51,371 bases of DNA from an uncultured Bradyrhizobium sp. (GCF_936928535.1 NZ_CAKZHY010000024.1:1-51371); one strand, 5' to 3'. Positions 1-8,694 are shown, counted from the first letter of the stretch. Notes: generated from the sequence alone by a model not told the origin. Made by a program: numbers and translations.

Positions 1-1
1 A

Positions 2-178
2 ATCAACGGAATCACGGAATGCGAGTCGTCTCAACGGGAGTTTTGCAACAGAATCCTTCCGGGAGCGGACATCGCCGCGCTCTGGGCTGAGATCGGCCAC
101 GGGCCACCGGGCGACATTCGAAATCGAACTGCTATTGTCGTTCGCGTCTGGATTGATGTCTGGATGTTAGTAGGTTAG
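2..178 (+). CDS. Possible C-terminal end of a gene cut by the window start
   Basis: The second reading frame is open from the window edge to a TAG at 176-178, about 58 codons. The peptide has mixed composition (it contains LPGADIAALWAEIGHG) and is not the low-complexity Arg/Ala type that antisense frames give here. No start codon, domain or ribosome-binding site can be judged because the upstream part is missing. It could be the tail of a real gene or a chance open frame; the only support is openness and composition. Confidence 0.25.
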   Translation: MNGITECESSQREFCNRILPGADIAALWAEIGHGPPGDIRNRTAIVVRVWIDVWMLVG

Positions 179-213
179 TTAGGCGCTCAGCCGAAATCTA
201 TTCTAGGTTGAAT

Positions 214-1236
214 ATGAAGGCAGGAATTCGATATTTTCTTTTCGCGATGCTCACAGGCATACCTTTTGTGGCAAGCGGCGGCGAAAGACCACTCGAATCA
301 ACCACGGCCAGTACCTTGAGGGGGCCGGAGGCGCTGCAGTTCCTGATAGGCAAGACGCTTCGATCGACTGGAAACAGCCAGTCTGGTCCTACCTACCGCT
401 ATTTCATGAACGATCATCTGGAATATCGCTGTTTGGGGGTAAGCCCCGCTGGTCTAAGCCGACGCGATCTGAGATTTTATGACGAAGCGAACGGTTGCGC
501 CCTGCTGGTCATTTCGATGAAGGGGCAGCGGCTTTGCGAAGCGGTCGGGTACGAGAACTGCGGACAGCACGATTTCGCGCTCACCATCAGAAAGGCAGCA
601 GAATCGACACTGAGTTCAGGTGATCATCAGCTACTTGGAAAAGTGAAGCTATCCTATGCCGATCCAACCCCGGTGGGCAGTAACTTCAACAATCCTGCCG
701 AGTATGATCTTTTTCAAGGGAACGCCACCCTATTTCCCGACTTTGATCCGAGTCCGCGACCGAATCTTCTAGAATCGATTGGGCGCGAAGAGATGGATCA
801 GGAAGAGCGACGTTGTGTTGAGTCGGGGGAAATTGCATCGGATACTAAAATTGTAGGGAATACCCTCGTATGGCGGAATCGCGATGGAAAATTCGACGGT
901 CGTAACGCTGAATATTTCGACCCGGATGGACGCATCATATCAATTGCGATTCCAGAGAGCCCGCCTGCCGACGCCAGTCCTTCTCACCCATCGCAGGATA
1001 GCGAAGGTGACATAGGCATTAACCACTGGAAAATCGAAAAAGGCTGGCTACTTCGAACCGAAAACGACGAACCAACAAAGTTCTGCTGTGGGTTGTCCGT
1101 GCGATTGCAAAAGCCGAAGAATGCGAGCGCTGCCTCGCAGGCGAGGAGCTGTGTTACCGCCTCGCAAACGCCAACAAAATACATTGTTGAAGGCAACCCA
1201 TACCAGATCGGCGTGAAACTGCCCGCAACAAAATGA
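214..1236 (+). CDS. Secreted hypothetical protein (340 aa)
   Basis: I do not recognise the family. The N-terminus (MKAGIRYFLFAMLTG) has a basic start and a hydrophobic stretch ending near VASGG, a likely Sec signal peptide, so the product should be periplasmic or surface-exposed. The mature part is hydrophilic, has several scattered Cys residues and shows no transmembrane segment. The frame also opens at a TTG two codons earlier (208), but ATG 214 is preferred because an AGG sits just upstream and the signal peptide begins cleanly there. Base composition looks more AT-rich than the genes from 3.6 kb onward, which fits an accessory gene. No operon partner is evident; the next gene begins about 220 bp later. 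Function unknown. Confidence 0.6.
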   Translation: MKAGIRYFLFAMLTGIPFVASGGERPLESTTASTLRGPEALQFLIGKTLRSTGNSQSGPTYRYFMNDHLEYRCLGVSPAGLSRRDLRFYDEANGCALLVISMKGQRLCEAVGYENCGQHDFALTIRKAAESTLSSGDHQLLGKVKLSYADPTPVGSNFNNPAEYDLFQGNATLFPDFDPSPRPNLLESIGREEMDQEERRCVESGEIASDTKIVGNTLVWRNRDGKFDGRNAEYFDPDGRIISIAIPESPPADASPSHPSQDSEGDIGINHWKIEKGWLLRTENDEPTKFCCGLSVRLQKPKNASAASQARSCVTASQTPTKYIVEGNPYQIGVKLPATK

Positions 1237-1458
1237 ACATCTAGGCTCTTCGAGCTTGAGGTCTCCTTCGGGTCAAAATGCGAACAACTCTGGTCGAGCA
1301 GATTTCGTCCGCTCTACCGTGATGAGCGGGCTTCTATCAGACGCGACGCAACTTCGCAGATGGGCCAATTGCAGAACGCCCGCGAACAGGTCGAGGGGTG
1401 CGTCGCTTGGCTCCGTCCCGAAGTTCCGCTATTGAGGGTAGTCCGATCGGAGGCGCCG

Positions 1459-2508
1459 ATGCCCATCCAGCAGCGCAACAGCAGATTGGTCTTAGGGGAC
1501 AAGTCGGCGGCATCTGTCGTGCGGCTCGTGGTGATCGGGCTCGCCATCTACATCGCAGGTGGCCGCCCCGGAAATGCGGAAACCACCGCGCCACGAAAGC
1601 GCCTCGGTATCTTGATGGGTGGCTCCTCTTGTCCCGGTCCGTCGGGGCCGGCTTTCTGGAAGCCCTTGCTTCAGAATCTAGCCGATCGAGGTTGGGTCGA
1701 GGGGCAATCTCTTGTCATCGACTGCGTCTCCGCAAATGGCCGCATAGAGGAAGCTCCCACGCTTGCGCGCGAGCTTGTGCTGCGGCGACCTGATGTCCTG
1801 TTCGGAGCTGCTACCCTGACGGTTCGCGCCTTGAAGCAGGCGACTACGGAAATTCCTATCATCACGCTCGCGTCGGACCCACTCAGCAGCGGGATTGTAA
1901 ATAATCTGGCGCATCCGGAGGCGAACGTTACCGGAATCGCACCGATGACATTTGACCTTACAGGCAAGCGGATGGGCGTACTGAAGGAGCTGCTGCCAAG
2001 ATTATCCAGACTGGCTGTAATTTGCGTGGTTCGATCAGCTCCCGATCCTGTAGACGATAAATGGCTGCGCGAGGACGTCGCCAAGTCCGCAGAGGCTCTC
2101 GGCGTTAGCTGGAGTGCTTTCTATCCAACCAAAGAAAACATTGAACAGGTATTTGCGCAAATTGCGGCCGACCGTTTCGATGCGGCTTATCTCTGGACGA
2201 CGGCTTTCTCTTTTGCCGAACGCGAACAGATCGCTAAAGCGGCGCTCGAACATGGCGTGTCGACCATCTCCGATCTAGCGGATTACGCAAGGCAAGGCCT
2301 TCTTCTAACCTACGGGCAAGACTTCAGCACCTTCATGGGAGATGCAGCGGAGTACGTCGATAAGTTGCTGCGCGGCGCGAAACCTGCCGACCTTCCTCTG
2401 CAGCAACCTACGAAGTTTGATTTGGTGATCAATCTCAAGACCGCAAAAGAGCTTGGCGTTGCTATCCCGCCCTCGCTTCTAGCTCGCGCTGACGAAGTCA
2501 TCGAATAA
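1459..2508 (+). CDS. ABC transporter substrate-binding protein (ABC_sub_bind / TrpX-like)
   Basis: Predicted periplasmic binding protein of the ABC_sub_bind (DUF534) family, whose members deliver small solutes such as aromatic amino acids to ABC importers. Family-typical features are an early RLGILMGG strand, the RPDVLFGA segment and the PIITLASDPLSSGIV-type loop followed by NVTGIAPMT. A signal peptide (residues about 16-39, hydrophobic VVRLVVIGLAIYIAGG) precedes them. The open frame extends to an ATG at 1360, but ATG 1459 is chosen: a GGAGG lies just upstream and the signal peptide follows directly, giving 349 aa, a normal length. No permease or ATPase gene lies beside it, so it is an orphan here; such orphans are common in Bradyrhizobium. 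The ligand cannot be told from sequence. Confidence 0.8.
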   Translation: MPIQQRNSRLVLGDKSAASVVRLVVIGLAIYIAGGRPGNAETTAPRKRLGILMGGSSCPGPSGPAFWKPLLQNLADRGWVEGQSLVIDCVSANGRIEEAPTLARELVLRRPDVLFGAATLTVRALKQATTEIPIITLASDPLSSGIVNNLAHPEANVTGIAPMTFDLTGKRMGVLKELLPRLSRLAVICVVRSAPDPVDDKWLREDVAKSAEALGVSWSAFYPTKENIEQVFAQIAADRFDAAYLWTTAFSFAEREQIAKAALEHGVSTISDLADYARQGLLLTYGQDFSTFMGDAAEYVDKLLRGAKPADLPLQQPTKFDLVINLKTAKELGVAIPPSLLARADEVIE

Positions 2509-2513
2509 GCAGC

Positions 2514-2527
2514 GACGCCTATGCGTC
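2514..2527. terminator. Weak hairpin between convergent genes
   Basis: GACGC-CTAT-GCGTC forms a 5-bp stem in the 55-bp gap between two convergent genes. Only TTT follows a few bases later on the plus strand, so intrinsic termination is uncertain. Confidence 0.25.
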
Positions 2528-2563
2528 AGCGTTTACATCGCAACGAGCGAAGGGGCAGCCACT

Positions 2564-3226
2564 TCAATTCGTCGTGGTCTTGCCGCCGCGCATGGACACG
2601 AGCTTGTCCTCACGAAATCGGAGAATGAGCCATGCGGTCTCTTCGAAGCCGTGTGCGAGCTTTCCCTCGTGAGAATACAGCATCTGAGCAGCTTCCGACT
2701 TCGACGGCGGTCCCAGCGCCGTGACGACCTCCTGATACGACATACCCAAATGCAGCTTGCCGTCGAAGACGAGGGGCGCGAACTTTTCCGGGATGATGGC
2801 GCAATCGGTCGAGGTGTCGGTGTCCTTATCGGTGAACTCTTCGACGATCTCCGTGACGCGATGGTCCGTGCCGCCCATCTCGCTGGACACGAGCCATAGT
2901 CGATGCTGTGCGCGCCTGTAACACAGCCAATGCATGCTACCTGCGGCGTCGCCCTGGTGCTGGATGGTCCCTTCGCCCACGGCCTTGCGGACCGCGTCGA
3001 GCGGCGTCTCCTCGAAGCGGCCGGCGAGTGTGCCCAGCGAAAAGCGGGTGGCCAATCTCTTCACGACTGTCGGCGGCACGTGCTCGAACGCATGTTCGTC
3101 GACTGGCGGCGGCGGTGTCTGTGCGGAGCAATCGTTCGCGGGGATCGCGAAAAGGAGAAACAGCAGGAGAAGCGTCTTTCGCCCAGGCGTCGAGAGGGCG
3201 GGCTTCAGTTTCTGGGTGTCGGACAC
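2564..3226 (-). CDS. Secreted hypothetical protein with BamE/SmpA-like C-terminus (220 aa)
   Basis: The N-terminus has a signal peptide (KTLLLLFLLFAIPANDCSAQ), so the protein is exported. The cleavage region has one Cys (NDCSAQ), but it is not a good lipobox. The C-terminal third contains LHLGMSYQEVVTALGPPSKS, which resembles the helix-turn of BamE/SmpA-like domains (G-M-S-x-x-E-V-x-x-x-L-G-P-P); this is similarity by eye. The start is a GTG at 3226 with AGGAG about 10 bases upstream on the minus strand. It is convergent with the binding-protein gene and has no operon partner. Role unknown; an envelope function is inferred from the signal peptide alone. Confidence 0.6.
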   Translation of the reverse strand: MSDTQKLKPALSTPGRKTLLLLFLLFAIPANDCSAQTPPPPVDEHAFEHVPPTVVKRLATRFSLGTLAGRFEETPLDAVRKAVGEGTIQHQGDAAGSMHWLCYRRAQHRLWLVSSEMGGTDHRVTEIVEEFTDKDTDTSTDCAIIPEKFAPLVFDGKLHLGMSYQEVVTALGPPSKSEAAQMLYSHEGKLAHGFEETAWLILRFREDKLVSMRGGKTTTN

Positions 3227-3615
3227 GTCGGTCGATCTCCTGTGATGATTTCCTGGCTTCCTTCGACGCGGCCGGGTTGACAGGCCGGCTGTCAGGGCTT
3301 TTATTCATGGCACGGGGAATGCGATCTCCCCGCGAGGCGACATGCCCAAGAATCGCGTCCTGGTCACCAAGGGCGCAGCATGTCCACATCATACGCTTCA
3401 ATTTCATCCGATAGACCGTCTCGACTGATCGTCACGCCGCGCGCGTCGATGCGCGTCGATGTGCGCATCGACGGGGACTTTCCCGCGAACCCGCGTTTGA
3501 TGTCAGGCGCGGCAGGGCGTTCTTCACCTCGACGTTCAGGGCCCGGCCTCGCGCTTAGGGGTAGTCCGTGGTCGGGGCGTGGTGGTTCACTTATTTCGGC
3601 AATGGGGGTTAGTCG
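3227..3615. other. 389-bp intergenic region upstream of chrA
   Basis: No convincing gene. It separates a minus-strand gene from plus-strand chrA, so it should hold both promoters. It contains a sigma-54-like element at 3308-3322 and a short direct repeat of GCGCGTCGAT near 3447-3466. A 34-codon minus frame (3364-3468) and a 79-codon plus frame overlapping the chrA start are open but lack ribosome-binding sites. Confidence 0.5.
3308..3322 (+). promoter_or_regulatory. Sigma-54-like -24/-12 element
   Basis: TGGCACG-GGGA-ATGC matches the RpoN consensus TGGCACG-N4-TTGC with one mismatch and has the required GG-N10-GC spacing. It points toward chrA but lies about 290 bp from its start codon. Single matches like this occur by chance. 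Confidence 0.25.
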
Positions 3616-4800
3616 ATGACGACGACAACGACGACAAATGAGCGCGGCGGGATGGGCGAGCTCGTTCGCTACTTCCTGCGACTGGGATTTCTCGGCTTCG
3701 GCGGGCCGGTGGCGCTGGTCGGCCAGATGGAGCGAGAGTTGGTCGATGGCAAGAAGTGGCTGACCAAGGAGCAGATGCGTGAGGCCATCGCGATCTGCCA
3801 GTCGCTGCCGGGGCCGCTGGCGATCCAGGTCGGCATCTACATTGCCTACCTGCGTTGCGGCTTCTGGGGCGCGTGGGCCGGCGGATGGGCTTTCATCCTG
3901 CCGAACTTCGCGATCGTCGCGGCGCTGGGCGCGCTCTACGTCTATCTCGGCGATCTGCAGCCCGTCACCGGCATCTTCTATGGCGTCAGCCCGGCCGTGA
4001 TCGCCCTGATCCTGCATTCCTGCTACCGGCTTGCCAAGCTCGGCATGGAAGACTGGCTGCAATGGGGGATCGCGGCGGTGTGTCTCGCCGTCACCGTGAT
4101 CCTGAAGGCCGAGGTCGCGTTTCTTTTCATCGGAGCCGGCATCGTCGGGATCATCTATTACGGCAACATCAAGAGGCCTCCCGTCGCGCTCCAGCTCGCA
4201 ATGATACCAGCGGCTGCGCCCGCGGCCGCGCCGGTTGCGACCGGCTCGGCACTGGGCAAGCTGCTGCTGTTCTTCCTCAAGGCGGGATCGCTGACCTTCG
4301 GCAGCGGCCTTGTGATCGTTCCCTTCCTCGAGCAGGGACTGGTGCAGCAATATGGCTGGCTCAACGAGCGCGAATTCCTGATCGCGGTCGCGATCGGGAT
4401 GATGAGCCCGGGGCCGGTCGTGATCACGGCGACCTTTGTCGGCTATCTGGTGGCGGGCTTCTGGGGCTCGCTCACCGCCACGGTCGGCATCTTCCTTCCG
4501 TCGTTTCTGCTCATTCTGGTCGCTGCGCCCTTGCTCGCGCGGCATCGCAAGAATCCGAACGTGCAGGGCTTCGTGAAGGGGGCCTATGCGGCGGCGATCG
4601 GGACCATTCTCGGCGCGTGCTTCCTGCTCGGCAAGATCGCGATCGGCGATTGGCTCACCGCCCTGATCGGCATCATCTCGCTCGCCGTGCTGTTCCGCTG
4701 GAAGGTCAGCAATCCCGCGCTGATTGCCGTCACCGCCGTCGTTGGCCTGATCGCCTATCCGATCCTCCAGCCGGCGTGGGTGCTCACCGGGCTCAAATGA
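3616..4800 (+). CDS. chrA: Chromate transporter, CHR family (two-domain ChrA)
   Basis: Inner-membrane chromate efflux protein of the CHR family. It has two homologous halves of about 190 residues. The first begins VRYFLRLGFLGFGGPVAL and carries the conserved QSLPGPLAIQ; the second begins LLLFFLKAGSLTFGSGL and carries MSPGPVVITATFVGY. The PGP signatures in both halves are diagnostic. Length 394 aa is normal for the long form. About ten hydrophobic segments are visible, with an Ala/Pro-rich linker near residues 197-215. ATG 3616 follows GGGGG at good spacing. No chrB regulator or chromate reductase is adjacent, so resistance is not proven, and some family members may move other anions. Downstream genes are convergent, so it is probably monocistronic. 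Confidence 0.9.
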   Translation: MTTTTTTNERGGMGELVRYFLRLGFLGFGGPVALVGQMERELVDGKKWLTKEQMREAIAICQSLPGPLAIQVGIYIAYLRCGFWGAWAGGWAFILPNFAIVAALGALYVYLGDLQPVTGIFYGVSPAVIALILHSCYRLAKLGMEDWLQWGIAAVCLAVTVILKAEVAFLFIGAGIVGIIYYGNIKRPPVALQLAMIPAAAPAAAPVATGSALGKLLLFFLKAGSLTFGSGLVIVPFLEQGLVQQYGWLNEREFLIAVAIGMMSPGPVVITATFVGYLVAGFWGSLTATVGIFLPSFLLILVAAPLLARHRKNPNVQGFVKGAYAAAIGTILGACFLLGKIAIGDWLTALIGIISLAVLFRWKVSNPALIAVTAVVGLIAYPILQPAWVLTGLK

Positions 4801-4810
4801 GGATTGGAAA

Positions 4811-4837
4811 ACCCGCGACGGATTTCTCCGCGCGGGT
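4811..4837 (+). terminator. Candidate hairpin after chrA
   Basis: ACCCGCG (4811-4817) can pair with CGCGGGT (4831-4837) across a 13-base loop, about 10 bp after the chrA stop. There is no T-run, so intrinsic termination is doubtful. The following stretch (about 4840-4895, CCATTCTGCCAGTGTTTTGC onward) resembles an intergenic repeat I recall from other Bradyrhizobium sequences; only one copy is in this window. Confidence 0.3.
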
Positions 4838-4982
4838 GCATTTCCCATGGTGCCATTCTGCCAGTGTTTTGCCCGACGAGTCAAATTCAAATTCGGAAAT
4901 AGCGTAGGTCTATCCGCGCCAAATTCCCCAATGATTTGTACTGTGCATGGGGTTGTTTTCGCGGCTTCGTTTTGATGGCCGA

Positions 4983-6011
4983 TTACTCCGCCGCTTTTTC
5001 CCGCAGGCGCTGCGCATAGACGTTGATGATCAAGGCCGCCAGCAGGATCAGGCCGCGGATCAGGATCTTCAGGAAGCTGTCGATGTTGACGTGGTCGAGG
5101 CCGTTATTGAGAACACCGAGAACAAACAGCCCGACGATGGTGTTGCCGATGCCGCCGCGGCCGCCGAACAGGCTGGTGCCGCCGACGACGACGGCGGCGA
5201 TGGAGTCGAGCAAATAAGTATCGAACTCGTTCTGCTGCGCGCTGCCGAAATGGGCAACGCCCAGCATGCCGCCGATGCCGGAGCACACCGCCGAGATGAT
5301 CATCACCGCGCCCAGGATGAGCTTGACGTTGAGGCCGGAATATTCGGCCGCCTCGCGGTTGCCGCCGACCATGTAGACGTAGCGGCCGAAGCGCGTGTAG
5401 GTCAGCACCAGGTGCCCGGCGAGCAGCATGATCGCCGCGACGATGACGATCCAGGGGATGCCGCCGATCGAGCCGGAGCCGAGCGTCGTGATCAGGCTTG
5501 GTACCTTGTAGGCGATCTGGCCGCGCACCAAGAGGGCGGAGATGCCGGCGGCGATCTGCATCATGGCGAGCGTCATGATGAAGGAGGGGATGCCGATCAC
5601 GGTCAGCCCCAGCGCGTTGACGAGGCCGAGAGCCGCGCAGAGCAGCAGCGCCAGCAGGATCGCGGCCACACCGGGCAGCGGGATGTTGGGAATGTTGACG
5701 TAGGATTCCTGCAGCGTGAAGTAGGCGACCGCGATGCCGGTGACGTTGGCGATGCTGGCGATCGAGAGGTCGATCTCGGCGCAGAGGATCACGAAGGTGA
5801 GGCCGACGGCGATGACGCCCGTCACCGACACCTGCGTCAGGATGTTGCCGAGATTGTCGATCGTCGCAAAGGAGGGGCTGGCGACGGCGAAGAACGCGGA
5901 CAGGAAGATCAGCGTCAGGAACGGCGCGATGTTGCGCATCTGCGAGCGCAGGAAGGAGGCAAGCCCCCGTGTGCGCTGGCCCGCCGCTGGTGCCGTTTCA
6001 CTGCTCGCCAT
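4983..6011 (-). CDS. Sugar ABC transporter permease (RbsC-like, BPD_transp_2)
   Basis: Inner-membrane permease of the RbsC/XylH/AraH type, forming the channel of a carbohydrate ABC importer. The 342-aa length and about 8-10 hydrophobic helices are typical. Conserved features include GVIAVGLTFVILCAEIDLSI near residues 65-85, where family members have GMTFVILTGGIDLSVG, and the late GGTSLFGGRGGIGNTIVGLF segment. It is the third gene of a minus-strand operon, starting 12 nt after the ATPase stop. The N-terminal cytoplasmic tail (ASSETAPAAGQRTRG) is polar. The loop reads CAEIDLS instead of the common GGIDLS, suggesting a subgroup apart from classical ribose transporters. The substrate is not determinable, but a monosaccharide or polyol is likely from the family. 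Confidence 0.9.
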   Translation of the reverse strand: MASSETAPAAGQRTRGLASFLRSQMRNIAPFLTLIFLSAFFAVASPSFATIDNLGNILTQVSVTGVIAVGLTFVILCAEIDLSIASIANVTGIAVAYFTLQESYVNIPNIPLPGVAAILLALLLCAALGLVNALGLTVIGIPSFIMTLAMMQIAAGISALLVRGQIAYKVPSLITTLGSGSIGGIPWIVIVAAIMLLAGHLVLTYTRFGRYVYMVGGNREAAEYSGLNVKLILGAVMIISAVCSGIGGMLGVAHFGSAQQNEFDTYLLDSIAAVVVGGTSLFGGRGGIGNTIVGLFVLGVLNNGLDHVNIDSFLKILIRGLILLAALIINVYAQRLREKAAE

Positions 6012-6023
6012 TGTGCTTCTCCG

Positions 6024-7523
6024 TCACGCCGCTTCCAGCAGGCGGTCCTTGCTGACCGGCTCGTTTTTGAATTCCCGCACCAATGTGCCGCGTTTGAGCA
6101 CGAGGATGCGGTCGGCCAGCGACAGCACCGTTTCCGGCTCGGTCGACAGCACAATGATCGCGAGCCCCCTGGCGCGGAGGTCGCGGACGATGTTGATGAC
6201 GTCGTTCTTGGCGCCGACATCCATGCCACGCGTCGGCTCGCACAGCACCAGGAGCTTGGGCGGATAGGTCAGCCATTTTGCCAGCGCAACCTTCTGCTGG
6301 TTGCCGCCGGAGAGCATGCCGAGATCGAGGCCGACCACCGGCGGCCTGATCTGGAGCTGCTCGACCTGGCGCTGCGCGATATCGCGCTCCTGCGCCGGCT
6401 TGAGCAGCAGGGAGGAGATGCGATCGAGGATGCTGATCGAGATGTTCTTGTAGACCGGCTCCTGGTGGAACAGCATGGCGCGCCGGCTCTCCGGCACCAG
6501 CGCCACGCCGGCCCGGCGCGCCGCCGCCGTGCTCGCGAAGGTCTTTGGTGCGCCCTCGACGACAAGCGTGCCGGCGTCCGGCTTCAGCTTGCCGAACAGG
6601 ATGCGGGACAATTCTTGTTGCCCGCAGCCCATAAAGCCGTAGATGCCGAGCACCTCTCCGGCGCGGGCCTCGAACGAGACGTCCTTGAGGCTGCGCGCCA
6701 GCGACAGCTGGTCGACCTTCAGTACGACCTGGCTGTCGCTCGGCCGCGGCAGCATCAGATCGTCGGTGTAGCTGTGCTCGAGCGCCTCGCCGCCGCGGCC
6801 GATCATGGCCTCGATCAGCGCGCCCTTGGTGGTGGCGGCGCTTGCGGTCTCCGCGACCTTCCGCCCGTTGCGGAAGACGGTGACCGTGTCGGAGACGCGA
6901 AGAATGTCCTCGATGAAATGCGAGATGAAGACGATGGCGGTGCCTTCCTCGCGTAAGCGCCGCAGCGTCGCGAACAACCGTTCGACCTCGGGCGGGGAGA
7001 GGGCGGAGGTCGGCTCGTCCAGGATGACGATGCGCGCGCCGGAGAACAGCACGCGGGCGATCTCGATCAGCTGTTGCAGCCCGATCGGGAGATCGCCGAG
7101 CCGGCTCATGGGATCGACGTCGATGCCGAAGCGGGCAAGTTGCTCACCGGCCTCGCGCGCCATCCGCCGCCATTGCACGAGGCCGAGCGCGTTGGTCGGC
7201 TGGTTGCCCAGGAAGACATTCTCGGCGACCGTGAGATCGGGCGCGACCGAGAGCTCCTGATGCACCATGGCGATGCCGGCGGCGTGCGCATCGCGCGCCG
7301 AACGGAAATGCCTCTCCTGACCGTCGATCAGGAAGCGGCCGGAGAATTCGGTGTGCACGCCGGCGATGATCTTCATCAGCGTGCTTTTTCCCGCGCCGTT
7401 CTCCCCGACGAGACCGTGGATCTCGCCGGGATGAAGCGCGAAGTCGACACCACGAAGCGCTTCGACGCCGCCGAAGCTCTTCGTGATGCCCTGGAGTTCC
7501 AGGATGGGACGTCCCTCAGGCAT
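6024..7523 (-). CDS. Sugar ABC transporter ATPase with two nucleotide-binding domains (RbsA/MglA-like)
   Basis: Cytoplasmic energising subunit of the importer, 499 aa with tandem ABC domains. Domain 1 has Walker A GENGAGKST, Walker B IVILDEPTSAL and an imperfect signature (IGLQQLIEIARVL). Domain 2 has a degenerate Walker A region (GFMGCGQQELS), as is usual in this family, and a good signature LSGGNQQKVALAKWL. Its Walker B reads LLVLCEPTRG: the normally invariant Asp is Cys (codon 6240-6242). The start is ATG 7523, where the ABC homology begins, not the upstream end of the open frame, whose first 57 codons are Arg-rich shadow sequence. It begins 8 nt after the binding-protein stop, so coexpression is near certain. 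Confidence 0.9.
   Translation of the reverse strand: MPEGRPILELQGITKSFGGVEALRGVDFALHPGEIHGLVGENGAGKSTLMKIIAGVHTEFSGRFLIDGQERHFRSARDAHAAGIAMVHQELSVAPDLTVAENVFLGNQPTNALGLVQWRRMAREAGEQLARFGIDVDPMSRLGDLPIGLQQLIEIARVLFSGARIVILDEPTSALSPPEVERLFATLRRLREEGTAIVFISHFIEDILRVSDTVTVFRNGRKVAETASAATTKGALIEAMIGRGGEALEHSYTDDLMLPRPSDSQVVLKVDQLSLARSLKDVSFEARAGEVLGIYGFMGCGQQELSRILFGKLKPDAGTLVVEGAPKTFASTAAARRAGVALVPESRRAMLFHQEPVYKNISISILDRISSLLLKPAQERDIAQRQVEQLQIRPPVVGLDLGMLSGGNQQKVALAKWLTYPPKLLVLCEPTRGMDVGAKNDVINIVRDLRARGLAIIVLSTEPETVLSLADRILVLKRGTLVREFKNEPVSKDRLLEAA
6240..6242 (-). other. Walker B Asp-to-Cys codon in second ATPase domain
   Basis: The codon reads TGC on the minus strand, in the context CTG TGC GAG CCG ACG. 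The position is the Mg-coordinating Asp of the Walker B motif of the second domain. Confidence 0.7.
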
Positions 7524-7531
7524 GGAAGATT

Positions 7532-8554
7532 TCAGATCAGGAAGTGATCTTCCATCCACTGCATGCCGGCAGCATTGGCCTTGGTCACGACAGGGCCGTC
7601 GGTGACGACGCTCTTGGGGATGCCCTGGCCACTCTTCTCGCCGCCGACCACGGCAGCGACGCCCGCGATGATCGCGCCGCCATGGATGCGGCACGACGGA
7701 TTGCGCACGGTTGCGAACATCCGACCCTCGCTGACCGCCTGGATCGCCGGCGGCATCGCATCGACGCCGCCGATCAGGATGTTGGTGCGGTTGTGCGCCT
7801 TCATGATGTTGGCGGCCGCAAGCGCCATGTCGTCATTGTGGAAGAAAGCCGCGTCGATCTGCGGGTATTTGGTCAGATAGGTTTCCCACAGCCGCGCGGT
7901 CTTGGAGACGTCCCAATCCGCCGGCTGGGTGTCGAGCACCTCGATCCCGGGGAATTGTTTCACCACCGACTCAAAGCCCTTGGCGCGACCCTGCGCGCCG
8001 GTATGGCCAAGCGCGCCCTGGGTCATGATGATCTTGCCCTTGCCGCCCATCTTGTTGCACAGCGCCTGCGTGACCGAGGCGCCCATGAACTCGTTGTCGG
8101 GGGCGAGGAAGGAATGGACGTTGATTTGATCAAGCGGAGCAATCAGCGTGTCCATGTCGATGACGGGCGTGCCGGCGTCGATCATCTTCTGCACGGGCTG
8201 GGTGAGGGTGCCGATGCCGAAGGCCTGGATCGCGACGAAATCCCATTTCTGCGAGGCCATGTTGTCGATCGCCGCGCGCTGCTTCACGGCATCCAGCTGG
8301 CCGTCGAACCAGGTGACTTCGACATTGAACAGCTTGCCCCAGAATTCCGCGGCCTGTTTGCCCTGCGCGCACCAGGTCGCCTGAAGGCCCGCGTTGGAGA
8401 ACGCCGCCTTCAGCGGCTTCTCGCTTCGTCCCATTTCGGCTGCCAATGCTGGGTTTATGCCCATGCTGCCGAGGATGGCAGTCGCTGCGCCGGCGGTCGC
8501 AGCCGCCTGAAGAAGATCGCGCCTCGTCGTCGAGAAATCTTTCGTCCCGGACAT
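7532..8554 (-). CDS. Sugar ABC transporter periplasmic substrate-binding protein (Peripla_BP_4)
   Basis: Periplasmic receptor of the importer, 340 aa. The N-terminus carries a twin-arginine-type signal (STTRRDLLQAAATAGAATAI, with an ALAA cleavage region near residue 40), so export may be through Tat. The mature protein has the type I periplasmic-binding layout: KAAFSNAGLQATWCAQGKQA at the start, VAIQAFGIGTLTQPVQKMIDAG (cleft strand), TPVIDMDTLI, and later AAFFHNDDMALAAANIMKAH and ILIGGVDAMPPAIQAV. ATG 8554 has GGGAG upstream and is chosen over the far longer open frame. It is first in the operon before the ATPase and permease genes, so its promoter should lie in 8555-8694. The ligand is unknown. 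Confidence 0.9.
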   Translation of the reverse strand: MSGTKDFSTTRRDLLQAAATAGAATAILGSMGINPALAAEMGRSEKPLKAAFSNAGLQATWCAQGKQAAEFWGKLFNVEVTWFDGQLDAVKQRAAIDNMASQKWDFVAIQAFGIGTLTQPVQKMIDAGTPVIDMDTLIAPLDQINVHSFLAPDNEFMGASVTQALCNKMGGKGKIIMTQGALGHTGAQGRAKGFESVVKQFPGIEVLDTQPADWDVSKTARLWETYLTKYPQIDAAFFHNDDMALAAANIMKAHNRTNILIGGVDAMPPAIQAVSEGRMFATVRNPSCRIHGGAIIAGVAAVVGGEKSGQGIPKSVVTDGPVVTKANAAGMQWMEDHFLI

Positions 8555-8694
8555 CGCTCGCTCCCATATATTTTGTCGTCGGCGCGTCATTGGTTGCGCT
8601 ACCGATGAGGAAAGTCTGTCACAAGAGTTGATGCCACTCAACGTGCAATCGAGGGTGAGATTGTCACGGCTGCGTTGGTGCAGCGCAAGGCACG

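Noticed and set aside
3380..3619. 79-codon plus ORF overlapping the chrA start by 4 bp
   Set aside because: Suggestive overlap, but no ribosome-binding site, no domain, and not ChrB-like.
3364..4890. 508-codon minus-strand ORF covering chrA
   Set aside because: It mirrors the chrA codons, has biased composition and no ribosome-binding site. Its last 34 codons (3364-3468) look more protein-like but have no start signal.
4947..6956. 669-codon plus-strand ORF antisense to the sugar permease and ATPase genes
   Set aside because: Arg/Asp/Ala-rich low-complexity translation with no domain, overlapping two well-supported genes; typical GC-rich antisense frame.
8128..8145. TTGA-N5-TCAA near an FNR box, inside the sugar-binding-protein gene
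   Set aside because: Spacer is five bases instead of six and the site is inside a coding region.
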